From the NCBI GenBank assembly GCA_013398055.1, contig VZRS01009631.1, forward strand, positions 1 through 64,000: 64,000 nt of DNA, read 5' to 3'. The notes under the pieces are model-generated. The model saw only the letters and a program-made list of their open reading frames with translations, did no database searches and was not told the origin of the DNA. Below, piece after piece: positions 57,401 through 64,000 of this stretch. This stretch comes from Ifrita kowaldi. Lineage: Eukaryota > Chordata > Aves > Passeriformes > Cinclosomatidae. Positions within the stretch are counted from its first letter, which is position 1. Every line of letters starts with the position of its first letter. Made by a program: the position numbers and the translations under genes.

Positions 57401-59897
57401 CCTGGCAATTCCGCACGCTGCGTTCGCTAGGTTTTTGAGCACTCCGGTGCCATGAGCTGACACATCTACCAAGTCAGGATTATTCCCCCCCTTCCTCTCC
57501 AATTTGCATTTATGCATGTTGAGTTTAATCTGCTGTTTTATCGTCCAACCACTTGCTAACCGTCAGCTCCTGCCACAGCTCACGGTGTGCGTCTGTGAGC
57601 CAGCCAGAGCCTTCGAGGCGCGAGGCATGCTGACAGTGAGCTGGGGATTAGCGAGCCAAAAAAAGCCCCGAGTGGACACCCCTGCATTCTTGCAGTCATG
57701 CAGGGATGGTCTCTGCAGGGGGAATGGTGTGTCTTCTCACCACAACGCCCTGCGCCAGCAGGAGCATCTCATCCTGTCCTGGGACTTGCTGCCAAAGGCT
57801 GCAGTGGCACGTGGGTAGGTCCTGCTCCAGCACTGCCAATGTGCTGCCTCTGTCACTGCTGCTGCACCCTGCTCTGGCACCACCAGCACTGGTGTACCTT
57901 GCTTCAGCATTGTTGGTGTGCCCCACTCTGGCACTGCCAGTGTGACCCACTCTGGCATTGCCAGCGTGCCCTGCTCCAGCACCACCACTGTGCTCCACTC
58001 TGGCATGTCCAGTGGGTCCTGCTCCGGCACTGCCAGCATGCCTCGCTCTGGCATTGCCAGCGCGCCGAGGTGGGACTGCAGCATCTCTGTCCATGAATGT
58101 TAAACGAAATAGGGCTCTATCTTATGTAATGGTGTTTAATGTTTAATGCTGTTACTTACAAGGAGGGTGTTATGCACAGAGAGCGCCTGCGCTGGAGGCT
58201 GCCACTAGTTTATTTCCTTGCCCGAAGGGGCACAAGTGGCCTCTCTAATCCCTTCCTTGGGGTCTTCTCTGTTTCAAAGGGACTCGAGTGGAGGTGTTGC
58301 CTCCTCTCCCCTGTTCTACCAGGCTCTCGCTCCAGGGGAGCATCCCAGAGGTGTTGCTCCAGCTTCCATCAGATCAGTTTCTTCTGTCTCAGTTCATCGT
58401 ACCCTTGCAGCCCGCTCCAAGCCATGGATCTCCCTCATCACTCATGGATGCCCCTGGCTCTGGGAGGGCTCAGCCCCAGCCAGATCCCAATTAGCTGTTA
58501 GAGAGACTAGCCAGCCCCCCTGCAAAAGCTGGATTGGTAGCCTGGGTGCACTCTTTTCTCCCAGTGGCTCTTTCCTAGCCCCAGGCTGCCTGGCTCTGCC
58601 TTCAAAGAGTGGAGTTCAGGACTAGGATGCATTAGGGGTCCCAGGGGAGCAGGATATCGTTCTAACAGCCCTTCACCCCCTCTCCAGGACACTGACAGAT
58701 CTGCTGAAGCAGCCAGGCCACAGCCCCTCTGAGAATATGGACAGCCTCATGGGGGGTGTGCAGGTCCCGCTGGGCGAGGGGCTGGCCCGGGGGCCCCCCA
58801 GAAACAGCACAGGTAAGGCGCTGGTGTGGTGGGGAAAACTAAGTTCCCTTGAGTGAATAAAGGCAGTGGGAGGGTGCAGCCTCTGGCTGAGCCCCCACCC
58901 ATCTCTGCCCCTCCAGACAAACCACCCTTGAACAACACGGTGGCCATTGCCCCTTCACTGGGGCGGCCCCACAGCCACGGCAAGCGCCTGCCGCTGGCCA
59001 GCAGCCTGGCCCTGTCAGCCCCGGACTACACTTCCTACACCACCCTCAAGGTTGGAGGTGAGTGCCGCTGCCGTGTGGGGTGGGATGGTGCTGGGGACGT
59101 GCACTGTTGACCCCAAAAAACAAGTGGGGAGGGGCATGGGGCTCACAAAGGGGCACAGGCAGGACAAGCATCCCAGTTTCCCAATGCTCCTAGGGTGGCT
59201 GCTCACAGCAAAAACTCTGCAGCAGCTCCTCCACCAGCCTGCTGTGCTACCCAGCCAGTCAGTGCCCAGGGTCCCCCATGGAGCCACTGCACTTCCCAGT
59301 CAACCAGCACCCAGGATCCCGCATAGACCAGAAGCACTGCCCATCCTATCAGGATCAGGATCCACATGGACACACTGCACTGCCCAGAAATCGGTTCCCC
59401 AGGATCTCCCAAAAGCATTGCCCACCCAATTCATTGCCAATATCCCGCCCCAGCCAACCAGCACCCAGAATCCCTCCTCCAGCCCCATCCCAGCCTTCGC
59501 CACCACTGCACCCTCCCTGGTCACCCCCTGCCAGCAGACGGGGGTGTCCCCGGAGGGGTGACACTGCACGCCTGTCCCCACAGAGAGCGCCACTGAGGAC
59601 TTCTACGGGCGGTTCGGGGGGCTGGAGCCACCCCCCGCCAGCACACTGCCCTTCCCACCCGAGACGCCGGTGCCGGCCGAGGGCTGCCCCCTGCCCAAGG
59701 CCAAGGGCCCCAAGGTGCCCGGAGGTCTGGCCTTCCCAGGAGGCTGGGAGGGGGGCCCCCATCGCGGCCCCCGCCGGCCGGGCCTGGCCACCCTGCGCCC
59801 TGAGGGGCCACCCGAGGCCTTCGGCCCCTCCACCTCGCTGTACGGGCAGCACCCCCGGCACCTCGCCACCAACAGCAAGACCGAGGTCACCGTCTGA
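50932..59897 (+). CDS. SHISA8: Shisa family member 8 (AMPA-receptor auxiliary protein)
   Basis: SHISA8 (CKAMP39) belongs to the Shisa6/7/8/9 group of single-pass proteins that bind AMPA-type glutamate receptors and change their gating. Coding exons are 50932-51479, 58688-58812, 58917-59057 and 59584-59897, all GT-AG and in phase, giving 375 aa. A hydrophobic signal segment lies at about residues 13-23. N43-S-S is a possible glycosylation site. The Shisa cysteine knot covers residues 68-114 (C68, C84, C92, C93, C96, C101, C102, C114) with GYYDVMGQWDPPFNC and CCGTCGYRFCC. The membrane helix is about 145-165. Exon 2 carries the family block TLTDLLKQPG, and the protein ends NSKTEVTV, a class I PDZ-binding motif. 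Starts at 50932 or 50956 (MEPSY) are both possible; neither has a purine at -3, and 50932 is used here. Intron 1 is 7.2 kb and the other two are under 0.6 kb. Confidence 0.95.
52008..52070. repeat. Impure (GT)n / alternating purine-pyrimidine tract
   Basis: GTGCGTGTGTGCACACGTGT followed by GCATACGCGTGTGTGTGCGC: almost continuous alternation of purine and pyrimidine over about 45 bases, a degenerate dinucleotide repeat. Confidence 0.75.
56590..57180 (-). mobile_element. CR1 LINE remnant, antisense
   Basis: Read on the plus strand this is the reverse complement of a CR1 3' half: TTCTCTTCTCCAGGCTGAAC, CTCAGCCTCTCCTCATA, CTCCAGGTGTGGCCTTAACA, GTGCTGAGCAGAGAGGAAGG, CTGCTGGCTCATGGTCAACT and GTGTCCACCAGGATCCCCAG. 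It is more diverged than the two plus-strand copies. Its right boundary is unclear; the text around 57500-57550 (TTGCATTTATGCATGTTGAG) may be an extension or another old LINE. Confidence 0.88.
57815..58072. repeat. Minisatellite of about 30 bp, about eight imperfect copies
   Basis: Repeats of the pattern CTCTGGCACTGCCAGTGTG plus a CCC/CTGCT spacer, with frequent CACTGCCAGYRTG cores, fill this part of SHISA8 intron 1. The unit length is a multiple of three, so all frames stay open on both strands, which produces misleading protein-like translations rich in Cys, His and Trp or Ala and Gly. Confidence 0.88.
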
Positions 59898-60380
59898 CGG
59901 CCTGTGCCATCGGGGACACCGGGGCTGCCCCCTCACACGGGAGTTGCTGCCATCGAGGGCAGCCCACCGGAGGAGAGCATCACAGGACCTACACCAACTG
60001 CGACACTGGCCAGAGCGGGAGAGGCGCCGTCCTTCCTGGCCACAAGGATGGGCGCTGCCAGCTGCACTTCACCATCGAGGAGGCACTGGGGACTCAGCCG
60101 GGCAGCAAGTTTCAGGCGTTCTCAGCCCACCCCCGGAAGAGGCTGAGCTGGGGGCACAGTGGCAGAGCAGTACCCTGCTCAGGGGATGGGAGCCAATGCT
60201 GGACAGACTGGGAACAGATCTTGCTGGGGCCAGGCAGCCCCCCGGCTCCTCTAACTAGGTGCGCTAAGAGCACCACCCCTATGCTGCCAGCAAAGCCCGA
60301 GCAGCCCTTTTCCTTCCCCAGCCTCCTCCCTTCCCCACTGCCCCAGCCTCCACCTTGTCAATAAATAACACATTAAACTG
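59898..60380 (+). other. SHISA8: SHISA8 3'UTR
   Basis: About 0.48 kb between the TGA at 59895-59897 and the poly(A) signal. No other element is recognisable. Confidence 0.7.
60360..60365 (+). terminator. SHISA8: Poly(A) signal AATAAA of SHISA8
   Basis: CAATAAATAACA, the first canonical hexamer after the stop codon, 463 bases downstream. Confidence 0.7.
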
Positions 60381-60989
60381 TATGGCCTTGGTATGAAGTG
60401 GCTGGGGAACTTTACACTGCTGACAAAACCTTCCCCAGGGGCAGCAGGGCACAAAGCCCACTCCCCCACAGGGCCTGGGGAAGCCCCCACGATGGGGGAC
60501 ATGGTGGGAACACAGCTTCCAGGGCTAACTGCAAAACCCTTCAAGCAGCTGCACAAAAAACAAATCGCCTCTGTCTGAAGTTTAGTGGTTCTGACAGAGT
60601 TTTACCAGGGGGAGCAGAGAAACAAAGAGATGGAGCGAAAGGACATTGTTCTAAAGCAAGGTCAGGTAACAGCCTTCCTCCCATAGTGAAGCTCCTAAAA
60701 TTGCAGGCTTCTGGCCGAGCTCCACCTTCCTGGGCTCTGCTCAAGCCATCATCCTCTTGAGTTGCTTCCAGAGGAGCATGGAGACATCACACTTGCTCCA
60801 CCAAGGGACTGTCTTTCATTGCAAGCCGTGCAGTTCTGTTCTCCAGGTTATCTGGACAAAGGACTGACAGCTTCCTGAGGCACCTGTGAGGTTTTATGTC
60901 TCTAAAGGACTTTTCAAGCTCACCTCTGCTTAGAAGCAGCTGCTGGGTGGGACGAATACGGCTAAGAGAAAGAGGGCAGGTGGGAGGTG
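60381..60989. other. Short gap between the convergent SHISA8 and SREBF2 3' ends
   Basis: About 0.6 kb with no gene and no repeat that I recognise. It separates the plus-strand and minus-strand poly(A) signals. Confidence 0.55.
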
Positions 60990-63621
60990 GTGGTAACATT
61001 CGTCTTTATTAGGTAACAGATGCTCAGGAGCCCTGGAACAGGGTTTTCAGACAGCAGATATGTTCCCTGGGGAACCTCCCCACCACCAGTTGCATCTCAT
61101 ATCACAAAGCATCCCTACTCTGAACTTCATGTGGATAAATAGACTTTTTTCACATAATCCATAAAACAATTTCCTCCCACCCACAAACCAAAAAGTTACA
61201 GTATATACACACACATAAAAAAAGTTGTAGGGACAGACGGACAGCAAATTTTTGAACAGTGTAGAAAAAACAGGGCAAAGATCCCTCGCTCTGGAGGGGG
61301 CAGAGGCATACCAGCCGTGCTAGGACCCTCGGCGGTTCATGCTATTCATTACCTGGGTTTCAGCCCCACAGCCTCTCCCAGCTCCTGGCCCAGCCAGTAC
61401 TCCCTGCGGCCCAGCCCCCAGGGCTCAGACTACCATTAGTGACAGAGTGAAACCTCAGCATCACTGCTTTCCCAAAGCCTTACCTCCCTTTTCACTAAAG
61501 CACAGAACTTCCCATGTGCTGCACGCAGACCTGGAGAAATGCAAAATAACTCAGAGGTTGCCACAGGCAAGGAGTTTCTGTATTTTAGGAAAAAAACTCC
61601 ATGACAATGAAGACAGCATGAGAGCCACAGAAGAGGAAAAAAATCAGGAAGAGGCAATCCACCCCCCAAAACAGGATCACTGATAAGCTAGGGAACTTGG
61701 GAATGGGCAATCAAAATGTGTGCAAACTCAAGAGCTGTTCTGCACACTTAGGGTACTTGCTCAAAGCCGAAGTTGCTGCCACCAGAGCATCCCCTACACT
61801 GATCAGACACTCTCGAGAGCAACCTCTTCCCCTCAAACAATGAGCTCCCCCTCCAACCACTGACTCCAGGAAGCAAGGGACACCCCTGCCAGTAGGACAA
61901 GAAGCTCAGGCTACCAGCCATTGCAGCTGGGTGTCCATTTCCCAAATAAAATGGGGGAGGGAGGTAAACACCTTCTGGTCCCCATGCTTTTGTCCACAGC
62001 TACAGACCTCAATCACTGGGAACAGGCTTTGCTGAGAGACGGGTTTCTCCTGGTCCCAGTTTCCATCTTCTTGAAGCCAGGCAACTCCAGGACTAGCGTT
62101 ACCTGTGTTCAATTACTGTAGCACATGAAATGATCCTCCCAAATGCCAAAAGACCCCATGCAAAGGGAAACCACAAGCCCCTATCTTTCTCCTCTCATTT
62201 TGAAGGAGCTCATGCCTCTCTGCTGGATACGTATAAAAGCTTCTTGCAAAACAGTCCAAGTTTGCAGGAGCTGGGCAGTACAGGCTTTGTTGGGACACGA
62301 TGGGTTTGGATGGCTGCCTGTATCTAAATGTTTCGAGCTGCCAACATGGAGAACATGCCGGCTGTACACATCGCTGAAACAGCAATGCCCACTTGGCAAA
62401 GGCTGGTTTCCACATATGCACATGTGAGAGGGCAACCACTCTTCACTTCTTTGGAGAGATGCAACAGGAAAGGCAGAGAGAAAGAGGGCAAACCGTTCCC
62501 TCCGTGTCCCAAATCCACCTCCCACTCCTGGAAAGTCACGGGCAATTCAACACCTGCAAGTCAAACCGCTCAGAATAGCAATGGTAACAAAGCTGGGAGA
62601 CTTGTACCCTGAACCAGTGCCTCCCAAATCCTGCAGGAGCTGTGGAGCAGTTGGAGAAGGTAAGGAGAAACACCTGAAGACAAGTTCTGGGACGGGGAGT
62701 TGAGTAAAATAAAAAAACTGTTTCTAAAAATTGTTTCTGCATCAACAAAAAGGCACCAGAGAAGCATTCACCCTTCATGCCAAGTGCAGGGCACAGCACG
62801 TCCACCTCTGCTGCCACCCAGCACCAGATGACCCAGGATGCCAAGGTCTTCTACCAGGCTCTGCTTGTTGCAGGCTGCTACAAACCCACCCCCTGCTGAA
62901 AACCGGAGGCAGCTATCACAGGAAAAGACGCATGAAGCAGAAGGGAAGGGAAATCTGCTGCATTGTTCCCCATGTTTTTGTAAAGCCACAAACACTCCTA
63001 TAAAAAAACCTGTATAAAAACTGTAGAGAAATTTTCTGGGCAGTACTGGCCCCAAGCGATACTCCCAGAGCACCTAGGTAAGCTGGGTCTAGGGGGCTTC
63101 AGTTTCCTGACACACAACTCAAGGAAAGCTGGTGCCTTCCCCTTTCTTTTGGGAACAGCCTCAGACCCCAGCAGCCCCATGGGACAAGGCTTGAACAGAT
63201 CCTCTGCTCTCCCCAGAGATTTCTTTCTGCAGAGGTGTTTGCAAAGGGAACAAAATACCCCTGAGGACAGACACGGGATGTGCCACTTCTCTGTGCCGTG
63301 GGCTTGTGGGCTTCTCTCCCAAGCAGGGACGGGTGATTAGTGTCGGGGCAGCAGCGCTTCTCAACAGCCCCAGGCATAGTGACAAAAACCACAACTAGAC
63401 AGATTCCTGCTGCAGTGCCTGAGAACAAGCAAGGAGGCTAGTAAAGCTAAACCTGGGGCAAGTTTAGAAAAAAATCAAACCCAAACCCCTCCCTCCCTCT
63501 CCCACCCCATCATGATCCCACCAGCACAGCCCTAACCTAGCACTTTTCCTAAGCTCCAGAAGGGAAGTCCAGGCTGATGCTCAACCAGGCTGTCTTTGCA
63601 CAAAGGGACCCCATGCCAGCG
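60990..63621 (-). other. SREBF2: SREBF2 3'UTR
   Basis: About 2.6 kb between the SREBF2 stop codon (63622-63624, minus) and the only good minus-strand AATAAA (61005-61010). The open frames inside are short and unrelated to known proteins. The extent assumes that the distal signal is used and that no intron interrupts the UTR. Confidence 0.6.
61005..61010 (-). terminator. SREBF2: Poly(A) signal AATAAA of SREBF2 (minus strand)
   Basis: TTTATT on the plus strand, reading CCTAATAAAGACG on the minus strand. It is the only canonical minus-strand hexamer I found downstream of the SREBF2 stop. Confidence 0.6.
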
Positions 63622-63842
63622 TTAGGAGGCAGCAATGGCCGTGCCCCCACTGAGCTTGACGATCATCTGCTGGCAGTCATTGCAGGAGCGCTTGTCCCCC
63701 ACTTTCTCCAGGGTGCGGGCAGCCTCGGCCAGCAGCACCGCTCGCTGGCCCGGCGAGGACAGGAAGGACAGGGGGAGATGGCGACAGGCCAACAGGATGG
63801 CCGTGGCTCGCTCCCTTTGGCCCGGCAACGTGTCCAGTTCAC
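63622..63842 (-). CDS. SREBF2: Sterol regulatory element-binding protein 2, last coding exon (partial gene)
   Basis: SREBP-2 is the ER-membrane-bound bHLH-leucine-zipper precursor that, after SCAP-escorted transport and cleavage in the Golgi, switches on cholesterol synthesis and LDL-receptor genes. Only the end of the C-terminal SCAP-binding regulatory domain is present, about 73 residues. Distinctive strings are RERATAILLACRHLPL, CNDCQQMIVKL and the C terminus GGTAIAAS before TAA. The exon begins after the minus-strand acceptor TTTGCCCGTAG and completes a codon split 1+2 (an incoming G plus GT gives Gly). The DNA binding domain and the miR-33-bearing intron known from other species would lie beyond the right edge. 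The gene runs towards SHISA8, as in human. Confidence 0.93.
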
Positions 63843-64000
63843 CTACGGGCAAACAGGAAAGAGAGAAAACTCACAACAGAGCTACCACCTGCATGAGAAA
63901 ATCCCACCACACAGGCCCTCAACTGCCACCACCGAGCACAGGCTTCTCTGGCTGGCATCCCCTGGCTGAGCCAAGAGCAGGGGGCACCCTGAGGGCCTTT
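63843..64000 (-). other. SREBF2: Part of the last SREBF2 intron
   Basis: Non-coding on the SREBF2 strand, with a polypyrimidine tract (TTTTCTCTCTTTCCTGTTTG) leading to the exon acceptor. The preceding exon is outside the window. Confidence 0.7.

Larger units (their letters stand above)
51480..58687 (+). other. SHISA8: SHISA8 intron 1
   Basis: A 7.2-kb intron between the membrane-domain exon and the first tail exon. It contains a GT-rich tract (52008-52070), an antisense CR1 remnant (56590-57180) and a minisatellite (57815-58072). Shisa relatives can have extra alternative tail exons, but I saw none here. The stretch 56040-56280 is AT-rich and of unknown role. Confidence 0.7.

Noticed and set aside
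57696..58103. Frames of up to 132 codons on both strands in SHISA8 intron 1
   Set aside because: The minisatellite unit is a multiple of three, so all frames stay open; there is no gene signal.
59278..60258. 326-codon plus-strand frame across SHISA8 exon 4
   Set aside because: It is out of frame with the SHISA8 tail that ends in the conserved EVTV motif, and it is Pro/Arg/Ser-rich filler.
1..64000. tRNA, rRNA, CRISPR arrays, operons, prophage or bacterial mobile elements
   Set aside because: The window is vertebrate nuclear DNA; no tRNA-like cloverleaf, CRISPR spacing or prokaryotic gene was seen.
1..64000. Endogenous retrovirus or LTR pairs
   Set aside because: No gag/pol/env-like frame and no matching long terminal repeats were noticed; a RepeatMasker run would be needed to exclude short solo LTRs.

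Overview
This is vertebrate nuclear DNA, most likely from a bird. It has multi-exon genes with GT-AG introns, AATAAA polyadenylation signals and GC-rich promoter islands. The recognisable interspersed repeats are all CR1-type LINEs, two of them ending in the octamer tails typical of that family (ATTCTATG-like and GATTCTGT-like). No mammalian SINEs were seen. Runs of N and single Ns show a draft assembly. The species cannot be fixed from the sequence alone.

Four protein-coding genes are supported, in the order CENPM(+), TNFRSF13C(+), SHISA8(+), SREBF2(-). From memory, this is the order and relative orientation of the human 22q13.2 block, so the window is a conserved syntenic segment. CENPM (6688-13584, six coding exons, 177 aa) encodes a kinetochore CCAN subunit. 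TNFRSF13C (26641-29331, three coding exons, 206 aa) is the BAFF receptor of B cells. SHISA8 (50932-59897, four coding exons, 375 aa) is a Shisa-family AMPA-receptor auxiliary protein. SREBF2 contributes its last coding exon (63622-63842, minus strand) and a 3'UTR of about 2.6 kb; the rest lies to the right of the window. SHISA8 and SREBF2 are tail to tail, with poly(A) signals about 640 bp apart. The four genes do not form a pathway.

Layout: 1-650 is a tandem satellite (units of 172-178 bp) carrying degenerate TTAGGG repeats; 650-5735 has no supported gene; 5735-6266 is a CR1 3' end; 6671-14455 is CENPM, with single-N junctions and an exact 384-bp duplication in intron 2 that looks like an assembly artefact; 14456-26640 is intergenic; 26641-29810 is TNFRSF13C; 29811-50430 is a long intergenic stretch holding a small GC-rich patch with a possible unannotated exon (32760-32904, minus), a truncated CR1 (35775-36659) and a G-rich minisatellite; 50431-60380 is the SHISA8 promoter island and gene; 60990-64000 is the 3' end of SREBF2.

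No new multi-gene system was found. The points most worth following up are the assembly duplication beside CENPM exon 2, the telomere-like satellite in an orientation that argues against a chromosome end, the orphan exon candidate near 32.8 kb, the changed TRAF-binding core in the BAFF receptor, and the stop codon inside the SHISA8 exon 1 donor, which would give a tail-less isoform if intron 1 is retained.
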